This document shows positions 37,302 to 45,646 of a stretch of 64,000 nt of DNA, piece by piece. The notes under the pieces were generated by a model. That model was not told where the DNA came from. It did no database searches and was given only the letters and a program-made list of their open reading frames with translations. Source of the stretch: Acinetobacter sp. P8-3-8 (GTDB lineage Bacteria > Pseudomonadota > Gammaproteobacteria > Pseudomonadales > Moraxellaceae); contig NZ_AFIE01000010.1 of NCBI RefSeq assembly GCF_000214135.1, positions 1 through 64,000 of the forward strand, written 5' to 3'. Each line of letters starts with the position of its first letter. Position 1 is the first letter of the stretch. Position numbers and translations under genes: made by a program.

Positions 37302-38249
37302 TTAATGAGCATTACGATAGAAATGTGCTGTCATGCCATAATGTTGTTTAAATACTCTGCCGAAATGAGTTTCGGACTGAAAGCCAAGATTTAATGCAAT
37401 ATTGTAAATAGATAAATGACTGGTCTTTAAAAGTAAGCTCGCATGTTGCAGTCGTATTTTGAGTAAAAAAGCATGTGGCGTAGTTTGTAAATCCTTTTTA
37501 AATAAACGAATTAATTGAATTCGTGTGCAATGTAGAAAAAGAGCCATGTCATCTAAGCTCCATTTTTGTTCAGGTGATTTTAAAATGGCGTGGATGAGGG
37601 GTGAGAGTTTTGAATTGTGCCATTCGATAATACGTGATGAAACACTGTCATGTTGAGTATGCAAATAAGTACGGAAAATATAAATCAACAAAACTTCAGA
37701 TAGGGCATTGATGACTTTGAATTGCCCAATATGTTGAGTGTTCTCTTGCTCCAATAAGTTTAAAAGCGGTTCAACTAATAATTGCTCAACATTTAAATGA
37801 ATAAATTCAGGTAACTGTATAAATAAATCAGCATGTTCAGAATAACTAAAATGTGCACAAAACAAATTCAAATTGAGCTGTGGAGCATGGTTGGTTTTTA
37901 AAATTAACCCTGTAGCTTGTTGAATGCTTTCAATGTCTTGTATTGGTTTGGTTTGTTTTTCAATGACTTGGTTTTCAATGCTTTGGTGGTTAACAGCTTG
38001 GTTATCACTTGTATTTTCTTGAAAATGAATCAGTTGATGTGCTGAACCATGGGGAAAGAATATGACGTCCCCTGTATTGATCTGAATCTTTTTATGATTG
38101 ATATACAACCAACCCTTTCCATGACGAACGATATGAATCATCGCTGTATTTTTAATTGCAGGTATGGCATATAGCCACTCGCCACCAAAGCGGCATTCAG
38201 TGTCTATGCTGCCTTGAATCTGAGCAAGTTCGATTAATTTATTTAACAT
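37302..38249 (-). CDS. AraC-family regulator with cupin-like sensor domain
   Basis: 315 residues. The N-terminal cupin_6-type domain (about 1-80, with HIVRHGKGWLYINHKKIQIN and FFPHGSAHQLIHF) is interrupted at about 80-115 by a low-complexity Asn/Gln/Ile-rich insert before the rest of the sensor part. The C-terminal AraC double helix-turn-helix (about 215-312) contains CTRIQLIRLFKKDLQTTP and IALNLGFQSETHFGRVFKQH. It is divergent from the AhpD-like gene; the two starts lie 97 bases apart, so it probably controls that gene. Confidence 0.87.
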   Translation of the reverse strand: MLNKLIELAQIQGSIDTECRFGGEWLYAIPAIKNTAMIHIVRHGKGWLYINHKKIQINTGDVIFFPHGSAHQLIHFQENTSDNQAVNHQSIENQVIEKQTKPIQDIESIQQATGLILKTNHAPQLNLNLFCAHFSYSEHADLFIQLPEFIHLNVEQLLVEPLLNLLEQENTQHIGQFKVINALSEVLLIYIFRTYLHTQHDSVSSRIIEWHNSKLSPLIHAILKSPEQKWSLDDMALFLHCTRIQLIRLFKKDLQTTPHAFLLKIRLQHASLLLKTSHLSIYNIALNLGFQSETHFGRVFKQHYGMTAHFYRNAH

Positions 38250-38345
38250 TGGATGATACTTTTAGATTGTTATTTGATACTTTTAGTCGGTTTTAACTAT
38301 ACAAAAATTGCAATACTAAATTATCAATTCGATGAGGTGAATGCA

Positions 38346-38687
38346 ATGTTTGTAGATTGGAAAGAACACACACAACATGTCAAAAAATCATTTGGTGCTT
38401 TAGGTAAGAAGCATCCAAAAATGTTACAAGCCTATCAAGCTTTAGATGATGCTGCGGCAGCAGAAGCTTTAGATGCTAAAACACGTGAGTTGATTTCTTT
38501 GGCGGTGGCAATTACGACTCGTTGTGAGAGTTGTATTTCAGTACATGCGGAAGCTGCAATGAAAGCTGGCGCAACTGAAGGAGAAGTAGCGGGTGCATTG
38601 GCGACAGCGATTTCATTGAATGCAGGCGCGGCATATACATTTGCTTTACGTGCACTCGAAGCGTGTGAAACACAAAAACCTGAATGA
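38346..38687 (+). CDS. Carboxymuconolactone decarboxylase family protein (AhpD-like)
   Basis: 113 residues from the ATG at 38346, eight bases after GAGG; the longer frame upstream has no ribosome site. The AhpD-type redox motif is in ITTRCESCISVHAEAAMKAG (Cys-Glu-Ser-Cys plus His), with the all-helical CMD fold. Such proteins reduce peroxides or act as disulfide reductases. The divergent AraC regulator and nearby ahpF suggest a stress role (inference). Confidence 0.87.
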   Translation: MFVDWKEHTQHVKKSFGALGKKHPKMLQAYQALDDAAAAEALDAKTRELISLAVAITTRCESCISVHAEAAMKAGATEGEVAGALATAISLNAGAAYTFALRALEACETQKPE

Positions 38688-38753
38688 TTGTATTGATTCT
38701 TGTTCTATAAAATAAATTTTTTATAAAAAAGAATAAGGCAATTTTACAGAATG

Positions 38754-38842
38754 AAAAAGCCAATGTGTTCCCCAATTCACGTTGGCTTTTTCTTTTGATA
38801 GGAATTGAGCGGTTAGCGGCTAACAGCACAATTCCTTTTTTT
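38754..38842. repeat. Double-hairpin intergenic repeat, copy 2
   Basis: Hairpin 1: AAAAAGCCAATGTG (38754-38767) with CACGTTGGCTTTTT (38778-38791), loop TTCCCCAATT. Hairpin 2: GGAATTG (38801-38807) with CAATTCC (38829-38835), an inner GTTAG/CTAAC dyad, then TTTTTTT. It lies between the AhpD-like gene and the azoreductase remnant and serves as a terminator for both. Confidence 0.75.
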
Positions 38843-39145
38843 ATTGAATTGTTGCTGTAATTTATGCACCAAAGTCGTTGTTTTTAACGCTGCATCAGCA
38901 ATAGATTTTTGCAACAAATCCCCACCATATTCTTGATATTCAATCGCAATTTCATGGAATTGCTCTAATCCCATAAAATTAAAAGCAGTTTTTAGCGATG
39001 GTTCAACATGATTCGCAAAAGGCGTATTCGCAGAATCAAAATCATGCCCACCACGTGCAGATAAAAGCACGACAGATTTTTCATGATTGAGTAAACCAAT
39101 ATAAGGTTGCGCTTTGCTGTTGTCATATTTATAGGTTTTATTCAT
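38813..39145 (-). pseudogene. FMN-dependent NADH-azoreductase, C-terminal remnant
   Basis: 110 residues that match only the C-terminal half of AzoR-type azoreductases: KPYIGLL-like start (QPYIGLLNHEKSVVLLSARGG), a NFMGLEQFHEIAIEYQEYGG core, and an AxAALK tail helix. The N-terminal FMN-binding half, about 90-100 residues, is missing, and no matching sequence precedes it. The last codons (NCAVSR) run into hairpin 2 of repeat copy 2, so the original C-terminus may also have been replaced. Likely non-functional. Confidence 0.7.
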
Positions 39146-39227
39146 TCGTCAATGAAATTAAGCAATGGTGTCGGGACATGTTTTTACAGTCTTTTGATTC
39201 TCCTAAATAGTTTTATGCAACAAAAGA

Positions 39228-39324
39228 AAAATCCAACGTGCTCCCCAGCACACGTTGGATTTTCTTCTTTTTCTTGTTTTACCCTTGTTCGGCATTGAGT
39301 AACAAGCACCCAATCCCTTTTTAT
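39228..39324. repeat. Double-hairpin intergenic repeat, copy 3
   Basis: Hairpin 1: AAAATCCAACGTG (39228-39240) with CACGTTGGATTTT (39251-39263), loop CTCCCCAGCA. Hairpin 2 is weaker: GGCATTG (39291-39297) with CAATCCC (39311-39317), then TTTTT. The linker ACCCTTG is shared with copy 1. The gap 39146-39482 holds nothing else that I recognise. Confidence 0.65.
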
Positions 39325-39482
39325 TATCGATGCTACTTATTATTTATCGTTATTATGGTTTAACGTTATTTTTATTTTTCACGCTATTTTTATTTATTGT
39401 TATTAAAATTCACTGCCACATTTACAAAGCAGATTTACAACGCAAGATTGATAAAGCAAAAACAATACCAAAAAGTTAAAAG

Positions 39483-39743
39483 CTATCCCGTTGTACTCAA
39501 TAAATTTAAACAATGAAACTTATGGAGTAGTTGTTCCTTACTTTCCTGATGTTGAGGATCTGGAACAATGCATTCAATCGGGCAGACATCGACACAGGTT
39601 TGGCGATCATAAAAACCAACACATTCTGTACAACGTGCGCTATCAATTTCATAAAATTTTTCACCTTCAAAAATTGCCTGATTTGGACATTCAGCTAAGC
39701 ACATATCGCAATTAATACATTGCTCTGTAATGACTAAGGCCAT
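39483..39743 (-). CDS. YfhL-type 2[4Fe-4S] ferredoxin
   Basis: 86 residues from the ATG at 39743. Two cluster motifs are seen: CINCDMCLAECP (about 10-21) and CTECVGFYDRQTCVDVCP (about 38-55). The longer spacing in the second motif is typical of YfhL/Alvin ferredoxins with low potential. The gene begins 15 bases after the stop of the U32 peptidase gene, so the two form an operon. It may supply electrons to that enzyme (inference from context). Confidence 0.9.
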   Translation of the reverse strand: MALVITEQCINCDMCLAECPNQAIFEGEKFYEIDSARCTECVGFYDRQTCVDVCPIECIVPDPQHQESKEQLLHKFHCLNLLSTTG

Positions 39744-39758
39744 ATTCAATCTCGCTGA

Positions 39759-41171
39759 TTAACCTGCTTGATAAGCTAAAGATGATGCAGAAATATTCAT
39801 GGTCGAACTAGGTAAGTTTCTAATTAACAAAGCATATTTCATATCAATCTTCATATTGCTATCAACAGGTAATGGGATAGATACAATATGCCCTGAACCT
39901 TTCGCTTCTGTAATGACATTGCCATGCTTATCTCGTATTTCTGTTAAGGTAAACGTGATATTTCCTGATGTCGTCATGAGTTCTAATGAGTCACCGATGA
40001 CAAAACGATTTTTGACATCGACTTGAAGATATTGAGCATTCGCTTCAAGTATTTCTCCAACAAATTGTTGATGATCAAATTGAGATGACCCAGATTGGTA
40101 ATTTTGATAATCACTATGTACATGACGGCGTAAGAAACCTTCGGTATAGCCACGATTGGCTAGGCCTTCTAGTTGCAACATTAAAGCAGGGTCAAATGCT
40201 TTCCCTAATAGCGCATCATCAATGGCTTTACGATAAATTTGCGCTGTTCTGGCACAGTAGAAGTAAGATTTGGTGCGTCCTTCAATTTTAAGAGAATGAA
40301 TGCCCATCTTGGTTAAACGATCGACATGTTGTACTGCACGTAAATCTTTGGAGTTCATGATATAAGAACCATGTTCATCTTCTTCGGCAGCGAACATTTC
40401 TTCATCATTGCGTTGTAATAAAACCGGCTCGCCAAATTGATGTTGTTGTAAGGCGTGTTGCTCGTCGGCATCTTTGTTATTGCAGCAGTTAGACTTTAAC
40501 TCCAGCGGTTGAGCTGGAATGACATCCCCAGTGACATCTTCTACTGCTTCGTGGATGCTATATTTCCAGCGACATGCATTGGTGCATGCGCCTTGATTTG
40601 CATCACGTTTATTCATATAACCTGAAAGTAAGCAACGACCGGAATAAGCCATGCAAAGCGCACCATGTACGAAAACTTCGATTTCCATATCAGGTACATT
40701 TTGCTTAATTTCTTCAATTTCCTCTAAAGACAATTCACGTGACAAAATGACACGGCTCAGCCCCATATTTTTCCAAAATTTTACTGTTGCCCAGTTCACA
40801 GCATTGGCTTGTACCGATAAGTGAATGGACATTTCGGGGAAATGTTCTCGAACCAACATGATTAAGCCTGGATCAGACATGATCAATGCATCAGGTTGCA
40901 TCGCAACGACTGGTTCGAGATCTTTAATAAAGTTTTTTAATTTAGAATTGTGTGGTTGAATATTTACCACGACATAGAATTTCTTACCTAATGCATGCGC
41001 CTCAGCAATGCCGATTTTTAAATTGTCATGATCGAATGAATTATTACGAACACGTAAACTATAGCGTGGCTGACCTGCATAAACGGCATCTGCACCATAA
41101 GCGAATGCATAGCGCATATTTTTAAGCGAACCCGCAGGTGAGAGTAGTTCAGTAACGTGAGAGATGCTCAT
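39759..41171 (-). CDS. trhP: U32 family peptidase, YegQ/TrhP-like tRNA hydroxylation protein
   Basis: 470 residues. It begins with ELLSPAGSLKNMRYAFAYGA (the U32 signature) and carries FVHGALCMAYSGRCLLSGYM and NQGACTNACRWKY, whose cysteines form the probable iron-sulfur site. The C-terminal domain has IEGRTKSYFYCARTAQIYRK. E. coli TrhP (YegQ) is needed for prephenate-dependent 5-hydroxyuridine at wobble position 34 of tRNA. It is slightly longer than E. coli YegQ; the extra part is an acidic, Cys/His-containing insert near 220-265 (SNCCNNKDADEQH). Confidence 0.87.
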   Translation of the reverse strand: MSISHVTELLSPAGSLKNMRYAFAYGADAVYAGQPRYSLRVRNNSFDHDNLKIGIAEAHALGKKFYVVVNIQPHNSKLKNFIKDLEPVVAMQPDALIMSDPGLIMLVREHFPEMSIHLSVQANAVNWATVKFWKNMGLSRVILSRELSLEEIEEIKQNVPDMEIEVFVHGALCMAYSGRCLLSGYMNKRDANQGACTNACRWKYSIHEAVEDVTGDVIPAQPLELKSNCCNNKDADEQHALQQHQFGEPVLLQRNDEEMFAAEEDEHGSYIMNSKDLRAVQHVDRLTKMGIHSLKIEGRTKSYFYCARTAQIYRKAIDDALLGKAFDPALMLQLEGLANRGYTEGFLRRHVHSDYQNYQSGSSQFDHQQFVGEILEANAQYLQVDVKNRFVIGDSLELMTTSGNITFTLTEIRDKHGNVITEAKGSGHIVSIPLPVDSNMKIDMKYALLIRNLPSSTMNISASSLAYQAG

Positions 41172-41335
41172 ATCAATCTAAAGGCATACAAAAATTATGT
41201 CTTTATTGTAGGCATTTAAAAATAAGATTCAACCTAGTAAAACACTCAGGATTATTAGGTTGATTTATTTAAAATATTTTTATTATTCAGTGATATATAT
41301 TTAATTTTATAAGATAAATCAAATCGAACGAAAAA

Positions 41336-41767
41336 TTATTTTACTCGTTTGAGTTGTTGATCGATAATAATTTCACCATCTTCTTTGCTAAAAGGTTTGA
41401 GTTGCGGTGCAGATAAAATATCCAAGACCAATTCAGAAGGTCGGCACAATCTCACACCTAATTCAGTCACGACAAAAGGTCGATTGATCAAAATAGGGTA
41501 TTCCAACATAAACTCTATTAATTGTTCATCTGTCCAATGTTGTTGTTCTAATTTTAAAGTTTCATAAGGTTCAACATTTTTACGAATGGCTTCACGTACG
41601 GATAAACCTGATTGTTGAATCATGTTAATCAACTGATCTTGAGTTGGTGGATTTTGCAAATACTCAATCACTTCAGGCTCTTGTCCCGAATTTCGAATGA
41701 GCGCCAGTGTATTTCTTGACGTCCCACAAGCAGGATTGTGATAAATCTTAATCTGATTCGATGACAT
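41336..41767 (-). CDS. arsC: Arsenate reductase, glutaredoxin-coupled (ArsC family)
   Basis: 142 residues from the ATG at 41767. The catalytic cysteine is in YHNPACGTSRNTL, and the arsenate-binding arginines are in LINRPFVVTELGVRLCRP. It reduces arsenate to arsenite with glutathione and glutaredoxin, which Acr3 next door then exports. The longer frame upstream overlaps the arsR gene and is discarded. Divergent from arsR, so both are probably controlled from the shared 96-base region. Confidence 0.95.
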   Translation of the reverse strand: MSSNQIKIYHNPACGTSRNTLALIRNSGQEPEVIEYLQNPPTQDQLINMIQQSGLSVREAIRKNVEPYETLKLEQQHWTDEQLIEFMLEYPILINRPFVVTELGVRLCRPSELVLDILSAPQLKPFSKEDGEIIIDQQLKRVK

Positions 41768-41811
41768 GTTTATTCTCTGTGTAAAAGCAATATTGCATTT
41801 ATATATGGATA

Positions 41812-41825
41812 TGCGTATATTCGCA
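41812..41825. promoter_or_regulatory. Candidate ArsR operator between arsC and arsR
   Basis: TGCG-TATATT-CGCA is an inverted repeat in the divergent intergenic region, flanked by ATATAT words on both sides. ArsR proteins bind AT-rich dyads at such positions; the assignment rests on position and symmetry only. Confidence 0.35.
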
Positions 41826-41863
41826 ATAGTAAATATATGAAATTGCAAAATTGAGTAATCAAG

Positions 41864-42187
41864 ATGGATCAAACAGATTTCTTTAAGTGCCTATCTGACC
41901 CAACCCGTTTAGATATTTTGAAAATGGTGATGGCAAAAGACAATGTTTGTGTCTGTGAAATGACTGAGGCAATGCAGTTGAGTCAGCCGAAAATTTCAAG
42001 ACATTTAGCATTGCTTAGAAATCTATCTATTCTGCTTGATCAGCGCAAAGGGCAGTGGGTTTATTATCGTTTAAATCCTGATTTACCTGAATGGGCTGTC
42101 GCAGTTTTGAGAATCATTGCGAAACAGTCTAGTGATACGTTTGGAAATAGCCTAAGCAATATCAATTCCGTGAATTGTTGCGAATAA
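41864..42187 (+). CDS. arsR: ArsR-family metalloregulator
   Basis: 107 residues with a winged helix-turn-helix (LSQPKISRHLALLRNL). The metal site CVCEM (about residues 30-34) matches the CxC arsenite site of ArsR1 proteins, and further cysteines at the C-terminus (NCCE) may contribute. It should repress the divergent arsC and its own operon until As(III) binds. The stop lies 18 bases before acr3. Confidence 0.93.
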   Translation: MDQTDFFKCLSDPTRLDILKMVMAKDNVCVCEMTEAMQLSQPKISRHLALLRNLSILLDQRKGQWVYYRLNPDLPEWAVAVLRIIAKQSSDTFGNSLSNINSVNCCE

Positions 42188-42205
42188 GTGGTAGAGAGTA
42201 CAAAG

Positions 42206-43246
42206 ATGTCTGCGTCCAAACTGTCTTTTTTAGATCGTAACTTAACCTTATGGATTTTCATCGCTATGGCGTTGGGAATCGGGATTAGTGTGTATTTTCC
42301 TCAAGCTTCACTCGCCTTAGATCATTTAAGTATAGGTTCAGTCAACATTCCTATAGCGATTGGGCTTATTTTAATGATGTATCCACCTTTAGCCAAAGTG
42401 GATTATGCAACCTTGCCACAGGTGTTTAAAGATAAACGTACCTTGATGCTTTCATTGGTTCAGAACTGGTTGATTGCACCGTGTTTGATGTTTGTTTTGG
42501 CGATCATTTTCTTACATGCCTATCCTGAATATATGACAGGTTTGATTCTGATTGGCTTGGCACGTTGTATTGCAATGGTATTGGTTTGGAATGGTTTGGC
42601 CTGTGGTGATAATCAATATGTTGCAGGTTTAGTGGCATTTAACAGTATTTTTCAGATTCTCTTTTTCAGTAGTTATGCATGGTTATTTCTGAACTTCCTG
42701 CCGCCATATTTTGGTGTAGCAGGACAAGTGATTGATGTTGGTTTTTGGACAATTACTCACGCTGTACTGGTTTATTTAGGTATTCCTTTCTTATTGGGCT
42801 TTTTAAGTCGATTCATTTTAGTTAAAGCCAAAGGTTTGCAATGGTATCAGGCTAAATTTATTCCAAAGATTAGTCCTTTAAGTCTATTGGCATTGCTCTT
42901 CACGATTGTCGCCATGTTTAGTTTAAAGGGCGCAGAAGTTGTTCATTTACCTTTAGATGTATTACGAATAGCCATTCCTTTGACTATTTACTTTGTGGTG
43001 ATGTTCTTCCTGAGTTTCTTTATGAGTAAATGGATGGGCAATGATTATCCTCGTACTACAGCAATTTCTTTTACTGCGGCAGGGAATAATTTTGAATTGG
43101 CACTTGCAGTTGCAATAGCAACTTTTGGACTGGCTTCACCTGTCGCATTTACCACAGTGATAGGGCCATTGGTGGAAGTGCCTGTATTGATTGTTTTGGT
43201 GAGTGTGTCTTTGTGGTTACGTAAAAAATATTTTTCAAATGTTTGA
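42206..43246 (+). CDS. acr3: Arsenite efflux transporter, ACR3 type
   Basis: 346 residues from the ATG at 42206 (GAGAG upstream; a GTG at 42188 directly abuts the arsR stop and is unlikely). Ten predicted helices. The conserved transport cysteine is in [19 protein letters not shown]. The [20 protein letters not shown] motif is also family-specific. It exports As(OH)3 using the proton gradient. It forms an operon with arsR. Confidence 0.95.
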   Translation: MSASKLSFLDRNLTLWIFIAMALGIGISVYFPQASLALDHLSIGSVNIPIAIGLILMMYPPLAKVDYATLPQVFKDKRTLMLSLVQNWLIAPCLMFVLAIIFLHAYPEYMTGLILIGLARCIAMVLVWNGLACGDNQYVAGLVAFNSIFQILFFSSYAWLFLNFLPPYFGVAGQVIDVGFWTITHAVLVYLGIPFLLGFLSRFILVKAKGLQWYQAKFIPKISPLSLLALLFTIVAMFSLKGAEVVHLPLDVLRIAIPLTIYFVVMFFLSFFMSKWMGNDYPRTTAISFTAAGNNFELALAVAIATFGLASPVAFTTVIGPLVEVPVLIVLVSVSLWLRKKYFSNV

Positions 43247-43289
43247 TTTTATTCGAAGAGATTGTGACGGTGTCTTATGTCTAAAATTT

Positions 43290-43530
43290 AAATTTAAGGA
43301 ATAACCTTCGGTTCGACCTACTTTTGTTTCGGCAAAATGAGAAGCAGAGCTTCGCAAGAAAACCACCTTGCGGAGCATTCATTGCTCCTCACCGTTGAAC
43401 TCGTTAAATATTATCTATTGATGAATTAGTCGCAGAAACATTTTTATCAATAGTAGTCCTGCCTCGAACAATAACGGATGACGCTAGCGCGTATCCTCAT
43501 ATTTTTATAAAGCAACGAGAAAAATGAGGT
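43290..43530. repeat. Degenerate intergenic repeat, copy B
   Basis: The 328-base gap between acr3 and arsH carries a sequence related to 11390-11720: GGTTCGACCT, a CCTACTTTTG word, and the core TGCCTCGAACAAT (43460-43472) followed by TGACG and GCGCGTATC (to 43495). No ORF of note. It separates arsH from acr3, although both belong to the same arsenic locus. Confidence 0.55.
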
Positions 43531-43574
43531 ACAGCAGATAATTTTCTAAAAGCAGATTCGTAGGTATAAGTGGA

Positions 43575-44279
43575 ATGAACTTACCCAATATTGATCTAGA
43601 CATACTAGAAACACCAAGTTTTGAGCAGATTCAAGCCAAAGCTTTAACTCATCCACCTCGTATTTTATTGTTGTATGGTTCTAATCGAGAGCGTTCATTT
43701 AGCCGTTTGGCTGTTATGGAAGCAGGGCGAATCCTAGAAGCATTTGGAGCAGAGGTTAAAATCTTTCATCCAAAGGGTTTACCACTGCCTGAAGATGCTG
43801 AAACTACACACCCTAAAGTTCAGGAACTCCATGAGCTCTTGGCTTGGGCAGAAGGAATGGTATGGTGTTCACCTGAACGGCATGGTTCGATGAGTTCTAT
43901 TTTCAAATCACAAATTGACTGGATTCCTTTAGCCGCAGGTGCGATTCGTGCCACGCAGGGTAAAACATTGGCTCTCATGCAAGTATCGGGTGGTTCACAG
44001 TCATTTAATACAGTGAATCAATTGCGTATTTTAGGTCGTTGGATGCGAATGATCACTATTCCAAATCAGTCCTCTATTCCAAAAGCATTTTTAGAGTTTG
44101 ATGAAAATGATCGGATGAAAGCTTCTGCTTATTACGATCGAATTGTGGATGTGATGGAAGAGTTATTTAAATTTACATTATTAACACGTGGACAAACTGC
44201 TTTTTTAACGGATCGTTATTCTGAACGTAAAGAATCAGCAGAGCAGTTGTCTAAACGAGTGAATCAAAAAGCATTGTAA
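43575..44279 (+). CDS. arsH: ArsH, NADPH-dependent FMN reductase of arsenic resistance
   Basis: 234 residues with the flavodoxin-like core: [20 protein letters not shown] (FMN phosphate loop), [20 protein letters not shown], and [20 protein letters not shown]. ArsH oxidises trivalent organoarsenicals and reduces flavin or quinone. ATG with AAGTGGA upstream. Its convergent neighbour (the MerR gene) ends 20 bases away, and no terminator is seen between them. Confidence 0.94.
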   Translation: MNLPNIDLDILETPSFEQIQAKALTHPPRILLLYGSNRERSFSRLAVMEAGRILEAFGAEVKIFHPKGLPLPEDAETTHPKVQELHELLAWAEGMVWCSPERHGSMSSIFKSQIDWIPLAAGAIRATQGKTLALMQVSGGSQSFNTVNQLRILGRWMRMITIPNQSSIPKAFLEFDENDRMKASAYYDRIVDVMEELFKFTLLTRGQTAFLTDRYSERKESAEQLSKRVNQKAL

Positions 44280-44299
44280 GTTACTATAAACCTCATAAG

Positions 44300-44704
44300 T
44301 TATTCTGAAGTTTCCAGTTTTTTGACAATCTGGCAATGATCAATGGTGGTATTTGAGGAACATGATTGACGTAATTCACGTAGTTGAGTTTTAAAACTCA
44401 TCAATTCTTGAATACGTGTTTCTACATGTTGAATGTGTTCCTCAATCAATTGATCAATCACTTGGCAGCCTTGTTCAGGGTACTGAATTTGCTCTAAAAG
44501 TTGAGTGATTTCATGTAAAGTCATATCTAAAGAGCGACAACGTTTGATAAAAATCAGACGTTTGAGTGCTTCATCATCATAATATTTATAATTATTATCT
44601 GCTCTAAAACTGGGCTTAATTAATTGTTTCTTCTCATAAAAACGAATGGTGTCATTGCTCAGTTGAGTCTTTTTGGCTAAATCACTGATTAAATATTGAT
44701 GCAT
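44300..44704 (-). CDS. MerR-family metal regulator (CadR/PbrR-like)
   Basis: 134 residues: an N-terminal winged helix (YLISDLAKKTQLSNDTIRFY), a dimerisation helix (about 78-110), and a metal loop. Cys80, Cys115 and Cys124 (GCQVID, SCSSNTTIDHCQIV) fit the three-cysteine site of CadR/PbrR regulators for Cd, Pb or Zn. It is divergent from a metal transporter gene and lies next to a MerR-type promoter, so it very likely twists that promoter open when metal is bound. Confidence 0.9.
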   Translation of the reverse strand: MHQYLISDLAKKTQLSNDTIRFYEKKQLIKPSFRADNNYKYYDDEALKRLIFIKRCRSLDMTLHEITQLLEQIQYPEQGCQVIDQLIEEHIQHVETRIQELMSFKTQLRELRQSCSSNTTIDHCQIVKKLETSE

Positions 44705-44750
44705 AATCTATTTCCTCAATTATTTTCCTACTCGATTTTTCAAAACAGGC

Positions 44751-44781
44751 TTGACCTTGGAGTAACTCCATAGTTTTAAAT
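44751..44781 (+). promoter_or_regulatory. MerR-type promoter with 19-bp spacer and operator dyad
   Basis: TTGACC (-35, 44751-44756) and TTAAAT (-10, 44776-44781) are separated by exactly 19 bases, the overlong spacing typical of MerR-activated promoters. The spacer holds the perfect dyad TGGAGT-A-ACTCCA (44758-44770). It drives the transporter gene at 44823. Confidence 0.85.
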
Positions 44782-44822
44782 AAGCATAATACAGATAAAG
44801 ATTTAATCAAGTGAGGAATGTT

Positions 44823-45449
44823 ATGGCATGTACTTGTAGCCATGAGCCTGCTCCACAAAAACCAAATAGTAAATTTAGAACTGCATTGTGGATTGCATTA
44901 TTCATTAACTTAGCTATGTTTTTGGTTGAGTTGATCGGTGGTGCTTATGCACATTCATCGGCGCTTTGGGCAGATTCACTGGACTTTTTTGGTGATGCAG
45001 TCAATTACGGTATTTCACTGGCTGTATTGGGTGCGAGTCTGTACTGGCGTGCAACGGTAGCTTTATTAAAAGGCGTAACCATGGCGTTATTTGGCTTGGT
45101 GGTGATTGCTAAAACGGCTTATGCCTATGTACAAGGAATTCCACCTGAAGCGATCACGATGGGTACCATTGGTGTGCTTGCTTTAATTGCCAATGTGATT
45201 GCTGCGGTCATTCTTTACGCGTTCCGTGATGGCGATTCAAATATGCAATCGGTATGGTTATGTAGTCGTAATGATGCGATTGGAAATGTCGCCGTGATTC
45301 TTGCTGCGGTAGGTGTTTTTGGTACAGGCAGTTTGATTCCAGATTTAATCGTGGCTGTGGTGATGTCAATTCTTGGACTAACAGGTGGATATCAAGTGAT
45401 TAAAAAAGCTATGCAAGAAAGAAAGCAAAATAAAATGGTCAGTGCATGA
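44823..45449 (+). CDS. Cation transporter (CDF/CzcD-like, short form)
   Basis: 208 residues from the ATG at 44823 with GAGG six bases upstream. Six predicted helices; the N-terminus has a Cys-His metal patch (MACTCSHEP). AHSSALWADSLDFFGDAVNYG and CSRNDAIGNVAVI correspond to the two metal-site helices of cation diffusion facilitators, but the second has Asn-Asp where His-Asp is usual. The C-terminal cytosolic domain of full-length CDF proteins is absent. Probably exports Cd, Zn or Pb under control of the divergent MerR protein. Confidence 0.85.
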   Translation: MACTCSHEPAPQKPNSKFRTALWIALFINLAMFLVELIGGAYAHSSALWADSLDFFGDAVNYGISLAVLGASLYWRATVALLKGVTMALFGLVVIAKTAYAYVQGIPPEAITMGTIGVLALIANVIAAVILYAFRDGDSNMQSVWLCSRNDAIGNVAVILAAVGVFGTGSLIPDLIVAVVMSILGLTGGYQVIKKAMQERKQNKMVSA

Positions 45450-45646
45450 TTGTGATTGTTGGTTTTTTATTACTTATTGACGAATTTTTATTGTTTATTA
45501 ATGAAACAGTCGATTAATGAAATAGTCGATAAAAAATCTATGTATCCTTGAAAACGCAAAGATGCCTTAATTTATGAATAACTCCATGAATATCAATCTA
45601 TTTATTTTAGATCGTTGATTCTATGGAGTTATTCTGAATAAACTGT

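Noticed and set aside
37044-39324. The three repeats as a CRISPR array
   Set aside because: Spacing is irregular (about 1.6 and 0.4 kb), genes lie between the copies and each copy is two hairpins rather than a short direct repeat.
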